64,000 nucleotides of DNA from Eublepharis macularius. Taxonomy: Eukaryota > Chordata > Lepidosauria > Squamata > Eublepharidae. The stretch is from assembly GCF_028583425.1 (NCBI RefSeq), contig NC_072790.1:63388052-63452051 (forward strand). The letters are read 5' to 3'. Of this stretch, positions 49,403-60,703 are shown piece by piece; the stretch's first letter is position 1, and every line of letters starts with the position of its first letter. The translations under genes and the position numbers were made by a program. The notes beneath the pieces are model-generated. The model searched no databases. It had not been told where the DNA came from and saw only the letters and a program-made list of their open reading frames with translations.

Positions 49403-50188
49403 ATGTCGAAAAAAGAGTGGCAATCGGCGATAGAGAATCTGGATAAAAAATTTTTAGAAGTGATTAAAGAGCTCAAGGACATGAAACCGGAGTTGGTGAA
49501 AGAGGTTAAAGAGGTTAAAGAGACAGTGAAAAATGAGCTGGCAGAAGTGAAGAAAGGTATGGAAACAATGCAAAATGACCTGCAGGGAACACAGCAAAGA
49601 GTCAAGGTAGTGGAAAGCGCGGTGGAGAACTTAGCAGATACGCAATGAACAGAGGTGAGGGTGATGAGGGGGAGAATGGCGGTTGCGGAAAGTAAACATA
49701 TGGAGAAGCAGCTGAGGTTTTGCGGCTTGCCGGAAGTGGAAGGAAAGACAGCTCAAGAACAGATCACTGAGGTGTTAGCTGAATACCTGGGGAAGGAAGA
49801 GGAGGAAGTTGTGGCTATCCTAGATGTGGTATATCATGTAAATTCAAGAATTGCGACCCAGAGGAAACTACCAAGAGATGTGATTGTGCAATTCACGAAG
49901 AGAAATATAAAAGAGAAGATTGTGATTAAACAGTTTCAAGATCCATTGGAGATTGATGGCAAGACGATTATTATCATGAAGGAATTACCCAGATCGGTGT
50001 TGTTAGATCGAAAAAAATATAAAGCTCTAATTCAGATTCTGAAGGATATGAAAATAAGGTACAGATGGGAATTACCAGAAGGAGTGTCCTTTGAATTTGG
50101 AGGAGCGAAAAAGCACATCAGATCTGAATCAGAGATGGAGCAGTTTATAAGGGACAATGAAAAGGACTTACCATCAACAAGATTATGA
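49403..50188 (+). pseudogene. L1 ORF1 (RNA-binding chaperone), one nonsense codon
   Basis: 262 codons from ATG 49403 to TGA 50186-50188, interrupted in frame by TGA at 49646-49648 (codon 82). The first 80 residues are a heptad-like coiled coil rich in Lys, Glu, Val and Leu (LVKEVKEVKETVKNELAEV). This region trimerises ORF1p in known L1s. Residues after the stop include MEKQLRFCGLPEVEGK, which is the start of the RRM, and LPRDVIVQFTKRNIKEKI. The C-terminal domain has IIIMKELPRSVLLDRKKY and YRWELPEGVSFEFGG. The order matches L1 ORF1p. In active L1s it coats the RNA in cytoplasmic particles. Here only a truncated coiled coil, or a reinitiated fragment from the Met at 49655 or 49664, could be made. 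Confidence 0.88.
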
Positions 50189-53100
50189 ATATGGAGTGCA
50201 ACGTTTTATCTTGGAATGTAAATGGACTTAATTCACCGAATAAGAGAAAAAGTATTTTCCACTGGCTATTAAAACAAAATTGTGATATTGTATGTTTGCA
50301 AGAGACTCATATTAGAAAACAGGATGCAAAGTATCTAAAATTGAATAAATTGGGCAGTGATTTTGTAGCGGCCTCTAATAAGAAAAAAAGGGGAGTGGTA
50401 TTGTATATAAAAGAGGAGCTACAGCCAAAGTTAGTGATGAAAGATGCGGAAGCCAGATTTTTAGCAGTGGAATGTATATGGAATTTAAAGAGAGTATTGG
50501 TGATTGGAATCTATGCACCTAACGGAGCAAAAGAAAGCTTCTTTGAGGATTTGAGGAAGCAATTAGATGAACTTTCTTATGACCAGATAATTCTTGCAGG
50601 AGACTTCAATGGAGTGACAAACTTGGAACTAGATAAAAAGTCAGTAACTGCACAAAAGAAAAGAGGACTATTACCAAAGACGTTTTTTGTATTGACGCAA
50701 CAGGAAACTTTAGAAGATGTATGGAGAAGACAAAATCCCAAAGGCAGACAATATACGTTTTTCTCCGCGAGACACTCTATGCTATCAAGAATCGATATGA
50801 TCTGGGCCTCAAAAGACTTAGCGCTTTGGACTAAGGATGTGGAAATAATGCCTATGGTAGGCTCAGATCATAATCCAATTATGTGGAAGTTGGGGAAAAG
50901 GAGTAAAAGGAAAGGATGGAGAATAAATGAGGATTTGCTGCAAGAGGGAGAAAATATGGAGATGTTGAGAAGAGAAACAAAGTTTTTCATACAATATAAC
51001 ATGAATAGAGAAGTACCAACCAACAAGGTATGGGACACCTACAAGGCAGTAATTAGGGGCTTATTAATGGACTTAAATGGAAGAGCCAGGAAAAAAAAAG
51101 AGGAGAAGAGACAGGAGATCACGGAGAAAATAAAAGCCAAAGAAATACAGTTAAAGAAAAGACCAGGGAAAAAGAAAATCTACCAGGACATTAAAATTCT
51201 TCAAGAACAGTTGACAGCAATGAACAACAAAGAATTGGAATGGAATCTTAAGAGAATGAATCAAAAGGCGTTCGAAGGTGCAAATAAACCTGGGAAATAT
51301 TTGGCATGGCAATTGAAGAAGAGAAAGGAGAAGAAAATAATAAATAAAATCTGTGAGGACAATAAAGTGTACCTGGAACAGACAGCTATCAGTAGAGCCT
51401 TTTATAAATTTTATGCTAAATTGTATAATAAAAAAGAGGTGAATAAAGACTCAATAGCGACATATTTGGAGAAAATGAAGCTCCCAGTAATTTCGGAAGC
51501 TTGGAGAGACAAACTGAACAATGAAGTAACGGAGGAAGAAATAAGAAAGGCAATACAGTCAACAAATTTGGGAAAGGCGCCAGGACCGGATGGACTTACA
51601 GCCAAATTTTATAAGGTAATGGCTAATGAACTGGCACCATTCCTAAAGGATGTGATTAATGGTGTTTTAAAGGATCAACGGATCCCAGACACTTGGAGTG
51701 AAGCCAATATATCACTGATCCCCAAAGAGGGGCAAGATCTGACTAACGTGAAAAACTATAGACCTATATCGTTACTTAATAATGATTATACAATTTTTGC
51801 GAAGATACTGGCGGAAAGAGTGAAGGGATGGCTTTCTGAAGTTATTGAGGAGGAGCAAGCTGGTTTTTTGCCAAATAGACAAATCAAAGACAATTTAAGG
51901 ACAGTTATAAATGCTATTGAATACTATGACAAACGTTGTGACAAGGAGGTTGGTTTCTTCTTTGTGGATGCTGAAAAAGCGTTTGATAATTTGAACTGGG
52001 ACTTTATGTTTGCCACCATGGAAAAGCTACAAATGGGAGAAAGATTCATAAGAGCAGTAAAGGAAATTTACAGAGACCAGAGTGCAGCAATTGTGGTGAA
52101 TGACGAGGTGACCAAGAAACTGACTATAGGTAAAGGAATAAGACAAGGTTGCCCGTTGTCTCCACTGTTGTTTATTTTGGTGTTGGAAATACTGATGATA
52201 CAGATACGACAAGACGATGCAATCCGTGGAATAAAAATAAAGGGCTTTTCCTATAAGGTCAGAGCATTTGCGGACGATATAATGTTAATTGTGGAAGATC
52301 CAATGGAGAATATGCCAAAAGTAATAGAGAAGATTAAGGAGTTTGGAGATTTGGCAGGATTTTATATAAACAAAAAGAAGTCAAAGATATTATGTAAAAA
52401 TATGACTAAACAAAAACAACAACTGTTAATGGAAATAACAGACTGCAAAGTAACAAGTAAGGTGAAATATCTGGGAATTGAACTGACTGCAAAGAATATA
52501 GATTTATTTAAAAATAACTATGAGAAACTGTGGACTCAGAGCAAGATTTGATTAAATGGAACAGACTGAACTTGTCATGGTTGGGAAGAATTGCAGTAAT
52601 TAAGATGAATGTGTTGCCAAGAGTGATGTTTCTGTTACAGACAATACCAATTATCCGAGACTCTAAGCAGTTTGAAAAATGGCAGAGGAAAATATCAGAT
52701 TTTGTCTGGGCAGGCAAAAAGCCTCGAGTGAAAATGAAAGTGTTACAAGATGCAAAAGAAAGAGGCGGAATGCAACTGCCCAACTTAAGACTTTATTATG
52801 ACGCAATTTGTTTAGTGTGGTTGAAAGATTGGATGATGCTGAAAAACCGGAAATTACTGGCCTTAGAAGGATATAAAAAATATTCGGATGGCATGCATAT
52901 TTATGGTATGATAAAGTAAAAGCGAACTCTATGTTCTTACATCATTATATTCGGAGAAGCCTATTCACAACTTGGAAGAAGTACAGAAATTATCTACAAG
53001 ATGGAATCCCCTCATGGGTGGTTCCATATGAAGTAATAGATCCGAGAACTGTCGATAATGAACAACAGTGTTTAACATACAAGGAGATAACCCGAATGGA

Positions 53101-53941
53101 ATTTTCCAAACTTAAAATAAAGACGCAGGACGAGTTGTCTCCAAGTTACGATTGGTTTCAGTACAGACAGATTAGAGATCTTTATAATTCGGACTGTGCG
53201 AAGGGAGGGATAAGAATGGAGAATTCGGAATTAGAACAGGCACTTTTACAAGAGGATAAAAAGGAAATCTCTAAGGTATATAAAGTGCTGCTGAAATGGT
53301 ATACTGAAGATGAGACAGTTAAAGTGCAAATGGTGAAGTGGGCTATAAACTTTAATAAGGAAATAACAATGGAGGCATGGGAATACTTGTGGAAGAATAC
53401 AGTGAAGATCACGACATGCACCAATATTAAAGAGAATGTCTACAAAATGATTTATCGTTGGTATATGACACCAAAGAAAATTGTGCTAGGGAATTTGAAC
53501 ACGTCTAATAAATGCTGGAAATGTAAAAAGCATGAGGGATCTTTGTATCATATGTGGTGGACTTGTGAGGTAGCTAGGCAGTACTGGGGGGAAATAATAA
53601 GAGTAATAAGCGAGATTTTACAATTTCAAATTAATAAGAACCCAGAACTCCTGCTACTGAACTTGGGAATGGAGGACATTCCAGCACAATATAGGACATT
53701 GCTATTTTACATGACAGCAGCGGCTAGACTTTTGTACGCGCAAAAGTGGAAAGTGCAAGAAGTGCCAACTATTGAGGACTGGATATATAAATTGCTGTAC
53801 ATGGCAGAAATGGACAAAATGACAAGGAAATTGAGAGACCTTGATCCAGGACAGTTCAACACGGATTGGGAGAAGCTGAAACAATATTTAGTGAAGAAAT
53901 GGGAGGTGGGAGGAGAACTGTGGCAGTTTGAAAATTACTGA
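50185..53941 (+). pseudogene. L1 ORF2 (endonuclease and reverse transcriptase), two frameshifts
   Basis: ATG at 50185 overlaps the ORF1 stop (ATGA). A second Met follows at 50191. The first 788 codons contain an APE-type endonuclease: SWNVNGLNS near residue 8, QETH near 38, GDFNG near 138 and SDHNP near 227. The reverse transcriptase has GKAPGPDGL near 462, VDAEKAFD near 593, RQGCPLSPL near 653 and the catalytic FADD near 694. A shift of one base (deletion of 1 or 4 nt) near 52530-52540 moves the frame. A second, likely a lost A in the run 52875-52880, moves it again. The last part (to 53941) includes the L1 cysteine motif CWKC-X8-H-X4-C at about 53512-53565. All catalytic residues that I can see are kept. 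The native protein would be about 1,250 residues. It nicks genomic DNA and copies L1 RNA. Confidence 0.92.
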
Positions 53942-54714
53942 AATATAATAAAAGTAGAGGGAGGTGACTTTACCGGGGGGTGGAGAGGTAAATGAGAATT
54001 TCTAAGCAACTACTTTATTAGACTATTATATATAGCATTAAGTATTATAGGTGTTATTACAAGAATTATAATGATAGAAATTAACTAATTATAAGGATAG
54101 AAACTAATTAATTTCATTTCTGGCAATAATTGTATAATGTATTAAATTGATTGAATTGGTTTGGAGGTATATATGGGTCAAATTGGTTGACTATTTTTGG
54201 TGGATAGTTGCATAATGAAAGAATAATATAATTATATAATTAAAACAGTATGAAGATAAGATATGTAGAAAAAGTAATATAGAGAGTATAAGTTAAATTG
54301 GTTGACTTATATTGAATGTACTGTTTATAGAAGTATCTAAAATTATGCTAAATGAGGGATAAATTGTTTGTCCCATATTGAAGATGAGATTATAAGATAG
54401 AGTATAGAGTACCAAAATTAGCTAAATGATTATTATCAAAAGAAAATATGCCAAGAATGTATTATTTAGTTATGTATTATTTAGTTGTTAAAGTAAGTAG
54501 GAAGACAGAAGGAGCACTGTGTTATATAGATAAGCTTAGAAGAAAGTGAAAGTTTATGTTTGACAGATAGAATAAATTTAAAATGAGTAAGGGAAAAGGG
54601 ACAAGGGGTTGGAAAACTGTTGGAAGTCAACAAAAGGGGGGGAAAGGGAGGGGGTTAGAATTGGAAAAATTAAAGGAAACTGATTGTAACGTACAATTTA
54701 ATGATATCTAATCC

Positions 54715-54720
54715 AATAAA
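54715..54720 (+). promoter_or_regulatory. L1 polyadenylation signal AATAAA
   Basis: Lies about 20 bp before the A-rich end of the element and the right target duplication, the usual place for the L1 poly(A) signal. Confidence 0.8.
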
Positions 54721-54739
54721 AAAATTTTATAAAAAAAAA

Positions 54740-54757
54740 ATTATGGGAAAAAGTAGA
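54740..54757 (+). repeat. Right target-site duplication of the L1
   Basis: attatgggaaaaagtaga, identical to 48467-48484. The first A could also belong to the tail. Confidence 0.93.
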
Positions 54758-55399
54758 GAGGCATTTTTTTCCTGCAGCAATAACCCTCTTCCTGTTTATA
54801 CTCCCTACAGTTGTGGAGGGTAGTGCCTAGGAAAGAAAATGCCTATCAGTGCTTGGCTCATGCAGCAGAGATTCATTTGGGCAAAAGCCTGTCAACTGAG
54901 ATATAACATGGATGGCAGAAGGCAGCACTGGTTTACTTCTTTCACTAGTCTATTTCTCCTTGGTCTGTTCCATCAGTCTTTACACTTTGATAAAATAACA
55001 TTCTTGGTGGGCTGGAACAGAGCTGGAACCTTTCCTCTTGGCTCCACCCCCCTTAATTCTGTAAGAGAATGTTCAGGAGGAATTTGTGCATTGCTTTCCT
55101 TGTCCTTTCTGGATTTACATGAAGTAAAGAGGTCGGAGAATTTTTACTGAGGCAGATATTCTGCCTCTCTCTTTTCCTCAGGAAGGAGATTTCCAGCCTG
55201 AAGAAACAGAATCCTGACAGCCATTTTAGTCAGATTCTCCCCCAACTCTCTGCTACTCATTCCCCTGCTGCGTTTAGGAATGTGCACTGCTCACCTTGGG
55301 GCTAGAGTTCTTTTAGATCCTCATATTATCCCATGTTGAAGGGAAGTTTTAAAGCACTTTCCATTCGCTGGAACTTCTCCAGCAGTGCAGATAGAATAC
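54758..55399. other. No gene seen
   Basis: A 103-codon frame at 54839-55150 lacks splice or domain support. Confidence 0.4.
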
Positions 55400-55625
55400 T
55401 GTAGTGTTTAAAATATCAGACTAGGACATTTTAAGTGCCCAGCTTTCAATCCCCACTCTGCCATGGAAGCTTGCTGCATGATCTGGGGTCATTCACCCTC
55501 TCAGCCTTACCTACCTCATAGGGTAGGTTAAAATGGAGGTTAAAATGGAGGAGAACAGAACAATGCTAAGCTACTTTAGGTCCCTGCTTGGAAAAAGACA
55601 GGGTATAAATGAAGTAAGTAAAAAT
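55400..55625 (+). mobile_element. tRNA-headed SINE, second subfamily
   Basis: 'actgtagtgtttaaaatatc' corresponds to the tRNA head, 'ctttcaatccccactctgcc' to box B, and 'gacagggtataaatgaagta' to the tail. A short direct repeat (ggttaaaatgga, twice at about 55527-55550) lies inside. Confidence 0.65.
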
Positions 55626-55828
55626 GTATGGGAAGGTATTGGTCAACTAGGGCTTTTTAAAACAAACAACAAATTCTGTCCATGTTTTTAAACTGTTGAA
55701 GGACATAGCACTGCAAGCAGTGCTGTTTCAATACAGTTTTCTGCTTGAGGCCAGAGGAATTATTCTCCTACCTGAAAAAGTGTGCTAAGCCATGCACACC
55801 CTATAAGGCTTTCTGAATTCTAGTGAAA

Positions 55829-55909
55829 TGTGGGTTCAGTAGCACCTTAAAGCCCAACTACATTTCCAGAGTATAAGCTTTCAAGTGTCAGAGCTCCCAT
55901 TATGAGCTT
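55829..55909 (+). repeat. Single-arm copy related to the fold-back repeat
   Basis: 'ttcagtagcaccttaaagcc' and 'gagtataagctttcaagtgt' match one arm of the repeats at 3745 and 8940, without the inverted partner. Confidence 0.6.
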
Positions 55910-56362
55910 CCTTTCTTTTGGTATGGAAAAGACATTATTTGGACTAGCCTTGAAAACTTGCAGGCTATGGTGGTTCCTTAGCCAGCCCAAATGATGGTAA
56001 AACCTGTGAGAAGGTATCTTGCAAATGTTTGGGAAAGCCTTGTAGGGTACATATCACTTGATGCACTGTTTTTAAAGAGGGCTATGGAAGAGAAGATGAG
56101 GATTATCTGCTTCAGCTTCTGGGTAGAAATGGAGGCAGAGCAGCAGTAGAAGACTGGGGGAATGAAGCAGAGGAGGAGGAGGAAGACAAAATAGGACACT
56201 AGTAATGCTGTTTATCTTTCTTATGAATTAATTGTATGTTATTGAGAATATTAGATTGCCCTGTTTTATACTTGTTGGGGTAATTGAGGGGTCAGCTACC
56301 TGGCAAAGTACATACTGCTTTGGCTTGCTATGGAACATTTCAAGCAAACAAGGCAAGAATAC
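55910..56362. other. No gene seen
   Basis: No supported feature. Confidence 0.4.
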
Positions 56363-56370
56363 ATGTACGT

Positions 56371-56747
56371 TAGAGATCCCAGGGGTCTGCCGGTGGTGGG
56401 CAATCTCTTGGTGGTTTACCTGATTGCCTGCTGGTTACTGGTGAGAGGTAGGTTTTGGGCTGCCCCAACATCTCCCGCCATTGGCAGGCACCTCAGGAAA
56501 ATGTGTGGCGCATATGTTCCCAATAGATGCAACAACATCATTGTGCCCGCTGCAGGAGTGTTCCCGAGCTTTGTTTGCGCAGAGTGTGGGAATGCTCCTG
56601 CAGCCAGTATGATGATGTCACTTCTAGAAGTGACGTCATCACACAAGTGCCAGCATCGCACACACATAAAAACTCAGACACAGAAGGCATGAGGTAAGTG
56701 CCCGTCGCCCCTTCCCACCGGGATGGTATAGGGACCTGGCGATCCTA
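56371..56747. mobile_element. hAT-like non-autonomous element C
   Basis: The left end is tagagatcccaggggtctgc and the right end ggtatagggacctggcgatc followed by cta. The 8-bp flanks atgtacgt (56363-56370) and atgtaaat (56748-56755) match at 6 of 8. It carries a 30-bp near-perfect palindrome at 56611-56640 centred on cttctagaag and containing TGACGTCA (56631-56638), shared with elements A and B. Confidence 0.55.
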
Positions 56748-57087
56748 ATGTAAATGTCCAGAAAGCTGGAACAAAATGAATAAAAGAACTGAAACACGTG
56801 ATAAATGTCTAGGTTCAAACAGCAAAATGTTCATTAAGCTGGTGCACAGTTATTGCCTTGGCAAATATTTTCCAGCAGCATAACTATGATAATTTCAGTC
56901 ATATGAAGGATACACCAGAGAATAAATTCTTAATATGTTTTATTGCCCAACAGACACCATATTCCACTGCTGCCCTAGATGTTCTCTAATTTGCTGCTTC
57001 AGCTTCTCCCTTTCTAGACAGCAAGCATCTTCTATAAACTTCCATCTCCCTTATAAGGAAATGGCTCTAAATTACAACAATCATTGC

Positions 57088-57436
57088 CAGGGGTTTTTTT
57101 CTGGGAAAAGAGGTGGGGGAACTCAGCGGGTTGCCTGCAAGGGGGCAACTCTTGGTGGGAGGTGGTGCCAATGACATCACTTTGGGTAAGCTGGAACAGG
57201 GGGGAGTTTTTAAAAATTTAAATCGCCCTCGGTGAAAATGGTCACATGGCTGGTGCCCCCCCCCCCCGATCTCCAGACAGAGGGGAGTTTAAATTGCCCT
57301 CCGTGCCGCTCAGCTCCCGCTCAGCTCCCCTCTGGATCCCCTCTGGAGATCAGGGAGCGGGGCCACTGGCCATGTGACCATCTTCTAGAGGTTCCGGAAC
57401 TCCGTTCCACCAAGTTCCAGCTGAAAAAAAGCCCTG
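57088..57436. mobile_element. hAT-like MITE, CAGGG ends, 349 bp
   Basis: The ends are caggggtttttttctg and cagctgaaaaaaagccctg. The 8-bp flanks atcattgc (57080-57087) and atcattac (57437-57444) are 7 of 8 identical. Internally 'atggtcacatggc' (about 57238) and 'gccatgtgaccat' (about 57370) are inverted, around a poly-C run at about 57255-57268. Confidence 0.75.
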
Positions 57437-57444
57437 ATCATTAC

Positions 57445-58569
57445 AATAACTAAAATTAAAAATAAGCATTAACAGATACATTAACATTACAAAAAAATGA
57501 GGGTAGTCTTCAGCAGAAGGCAAAGTAATTCTTCAAGTAGTCTAGTTATAGAAGACAAGCCATACATTTGAGTCAACTATATTGATTCTATTTGATGATA
57601 TGGTTTCCTTTCATTCATTCAACTCTGCCTGCTCCTTTATACTAATTTGTTTCCTGGTAACAGATGTGCTCAAGCATTTCTCTGCACAAGCGTCAAAAGG
57701 TCTAGAATTCAGTCAGCCTGAAGAAATATGAAATTAGAAATGATTGCTCATATTTCTACTCTATTGAATCCATTATCATTGGTTATAGTCGGGTTTTTTT
57801 TAAAAAAATAATCCTTATTTTATGAATAGCTCCATGTTAAACTGATGGTCAAGTTAAATCCAAGTTTATGCTGAAATGTAAATTGTACAAATGTTCCTTA
57901 GGCAGCCAAGTGGTTTGGGTTTTTTTTAGATAAATAAAAATGCAAAGTTTATTGAATTTGAATCTATCAAATTTGAATCTAAATACAGGTGAATGGCTTC
58001 CAGTTATGCATAACTCTGGGGTTGGGGTTGTAATTGTTGGTTATGCAAGTGAAATCTGGGATTTGACATTCAAATTCTGAATTTTTGTCACAAAACTTGA
58101 AGCATGAATCCTAAATGTTTATCTCATGATTGGGATTCAGAGCTCAAAAAATTAAAAAACTGCAACTTAAAACTTGAATATTTTTATTGTTGTTGTTATT
58201 TGAAGTTTCATCATTACCATTCCCAGTGCCAATTTTTCATTTTCAACTGTTTTGTTGATGGATCTGTTTGCTTAGGTATGCACTTTCAAGTCTGCTTACA
58301 GTTTGATACCTCCTATTGTTGACATATCTGAGCAGTATTTCTAGTAATGGCTGCTTGCCCCAGTTAGAGGTGTGCATAATGGAAAAAAAACAAGCCCAAA
58401 TTACACATAGAAACTGATTCAGCTTATTAAAGCAGCTTCCGGAATGCTGAACCAAGGCTGCAATGATCCCCCCACACACACACACTAAAAAGTTTGTGTG
58501 TTTTGTTTTGGTACTTACTGCACAAAGGCCATGCAGACAGTCCAGGCTGTCAGGGGCCATCCAGCAGCA
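57445..58569. other. No gene seen
   Basis: AT-rich; no supported feature. Confidence 0.4.
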
Positions 58570-58690
58570 TTATTTATTTGTTTGTTTGTTTGTTTGTTTA
58601 CTTTCTATTTTTATTCTGCCCTCCCCATACAAGCAGGCTCACGACGGATTAAACAAGTAAAATGTTTATAATTAAAAACTTACATTCTAA
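58570..58690 (-). mobile_element. LINE 3' end with (CAAA)n tail
   Basis: The (TTTG)n run at about 58575-58599 is followed by 'tttttattctgccctcccc' and 'acgacggattaaacaag', the same antisense 3' end as at 1615 and 27055. Confidence 0.6.
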
Positions 58691-58698
58691 AGCAAGTT

Positions 58699-58750
58699 AA
58701 AATCAACGGTACAGTATAAAGTATAAAATCAACGGTACAGTATAAAGTAT
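58699..58750. repeat. 26-bp tandem duplication
   Basis: A 26-bp unit (starting aaaatcaacggtacag) occurs twice head to tail without mismatch, at 58699-58724 and 58725-58750. Confidence 0.95.
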
Positions 58751-59766
58751 TAGCAGCAATCTTGATTTCCTTAACAGCCAGTCTCTCTGCACATGCAACC
58801 AATTGGCTCCAGAGGGGAGAGACTGAGCCCTTAGCATTAACTCTGTTGGTGGGAAGGGGTGTGCATGCTGCGCACAAGTGCATTTTTCTTTTAGAGCTTC
58901 CTGGGCAATGTGGTTATTATGGCATTGGCATTGGCTTTGCACAGGGGAGGGGAGCAGCAGCTGGCATGGTGCCATCAGAGCCAGCGTCACCATCACCATC
59001 CCTTTCTGCAAGGAATGCAAGGAAAGGCCAGCCCAGCAACATCCATGCAGGCATGCGCATGTGGGTTTGAGGAGGGAGGGGTCTCCTGTAGCCTCTGAGT
59101 CCCTGGCTGCCCCAAAGGCTCATGTTATGCAGATTAGGGTGAAGATTGGAAAGAAAAGGCAATTATTAAAGGAGAGCCAGGAGGTCCCAGGCATGTGAAG
59201 CTGGTTTATGCCCATTCAGTGGCCTTCTGCTGCTGCTGCCCTTCGCTTAGGTGCCATGGTGCCCCAGAGCCATTCACTGTGACTGAAGAAATCCTCCAAG
59301 GATAGCGAGTTGAGGAGCACCAAGAAGAATTTCATCTTGTTCAGAAAGCCTTCTGGTAGGCTTTTTAGGTTTCTCTGATTAAACTGTTAACCCAATGTCA
59401 TGGATATAAATAGTTGCTGAATATGACAAAGAAAGTTATTTAAGAGACACCTGTACATGGCAACAGGGCTGGCCCAGCCACATAACTAGATGTGCCACAA
59501 AGGGAGTCGAGGTTTCTATCTAACAACCTTGGAGAGGGGCATAAAACAATAGTTGTATTGCCATGTGTAGATTAAAAGAGCTGTCGAACTTGTATCACTA
59601 TATACAATGTACCAAGGCCCAAGGGAGTATCTGAGAATGGCAGGAATGTTTAACTTCATAAAAGCTGGCAATATTATTCAAGATAGTTGCACTGGTGGAG
59701 GGCCAAAAGACATTTAAATGTATGAGAAACTTGTACTCACTAATTCTACACAGACTTTGTTAACAC
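58751..59766. other. No gene seen
   Basis: Overlapping frames of up to 106 codons on both strands lack support. The moderate GC and CpG content (58860-59200) may be an old repeat. Confidence 0.4.
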
Positions 59767-59823
59767 AAAAAGTAGCAAGAATGAATCAACTAACTACATG
59801 TTAGTTCATTCTTGCTACTTTTT
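59767..59823. repeat. Perfect hairpin, 19-bp arms plus 5-bp inner stem
   Basis: aaaaagtagcaagaatgaa (59767-59785) pairs fully with 59805-59823. Inside, ctaac (59790-59794) pairs with gttag (59800-59804), leaving a 4-nt bulge and the loop tacat. It is not part of any repeat that I recognise. Confidence 0.9.
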
Positions 59824-60574
59824 ATATGTTTCAAGAAGACGTTGCAAATATGGATAACCTTGCTTGGTACATGGAGTCATAAGATAATAACTTAGCCAAG
59901 AATTTGAGTCTTTGAAGAAGCTAGTGTTAAGAGAAGGTTCTAAAACCATATAAATATGACAAGCTAAATTGATCTAGAGCTTTTTCTTAGAAGGGGCTCC
60001 TTGCCCGTGACCTTTGTATCTTTGGGTAGGATACTTTGGACTCATGTAATTGCTCTCCTTTAATGATCTATGTAGTTATAATGGGTGGCATGATTTTCTG
60101 TTGATTGATATCAAGAGTAGTAAATAATTATTTTGTAACAATAAGGGCTTAAAATGGGGGCAGATACTCCATAATTGTATTACTTGTGTATAATACCGGT
60201 AACAAACCTAAGACCGATATCTGTGGTGTACTTCTTGCCAGAGGTTAAATGTTTTGATATAGGAAAGCTAACAAGATAGGGATTCTTAAGTGCATGCCTA
60301 TATCTGAATTAGGCCTGGCCAGAGTCATCCAGAACACCAGAGTTAAATGACAGGGAAGTAGCAGGCATGTGAATTGAACACACAGGCACACCCAAGTCTT
60401 TCCAAATCAGTATTCCACGTGGAAGGACTGATCTGGTCAATTTTTTTTTTATTATTCTCTGGCACAGCAAAGGGACTCTCTTCTTCAGGTTTTTCACCAT
60501 TGTTTCTTTTTTTGTTTTCTTTCAGCTCTGGATAACAGTTAGTCAGAAAGGGAGACTGGCAGCCAGCAACCTGT
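59824..60574. other. No gene seen
   Basis: No supported feature. Confidence 0.4.
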
Positions 60575-60703
60575 CCAGTTTCAGCCCCACCCACCTCACA
60601 GGGTGTTTGTTGTGGAGATAATAATAACATACTTTGTGAACTGCTCTGAGTGGGCATTAAGTTGTCCTGAAGGGCAGTATATAAATTTAATGTTGTTGTT
60701 GTT
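60575..60703 (+). mobile_element. tRNA-headed SINE, 5' truncated
   Basis: Only the 3' part is present: 'cccacccacctcacagggtg', 'actgctctgagtgggcatta' and 'ggcagtatataaatttaatg', then a (GTT)n tail. Confidence 0.85.

Larger units (their letters stand above)
48485..54739 (+). mobile_element. Full-length L1 LINE, 6255 bp, young insertion
   Basis: A CpG-rich 5' UTR of 918 bp (48485-49402) begins cttccggtttgggatcc. Then come ORF1, ORF2, and an A/T-rich 3' UTR of about 800 bp. The UTR has a G-rich polypurine tract (54637-54656), an AATAAA signal at 54715 and a short A tail. Perfect 18-bp direct repeats flank it. Full length, a perfect duplication and only three disabling changes point to a recent insertion. 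It moves by target-primed reverse transcription. It lies in sense orientation downstream of the candidate exons, probably inside an intron. Confidence 0.93.

Noticed and set aside
60526..60600. Possible exon after tttgttttctttcag
   Set aside because: It runs directly into a SINE and has no supported donor.
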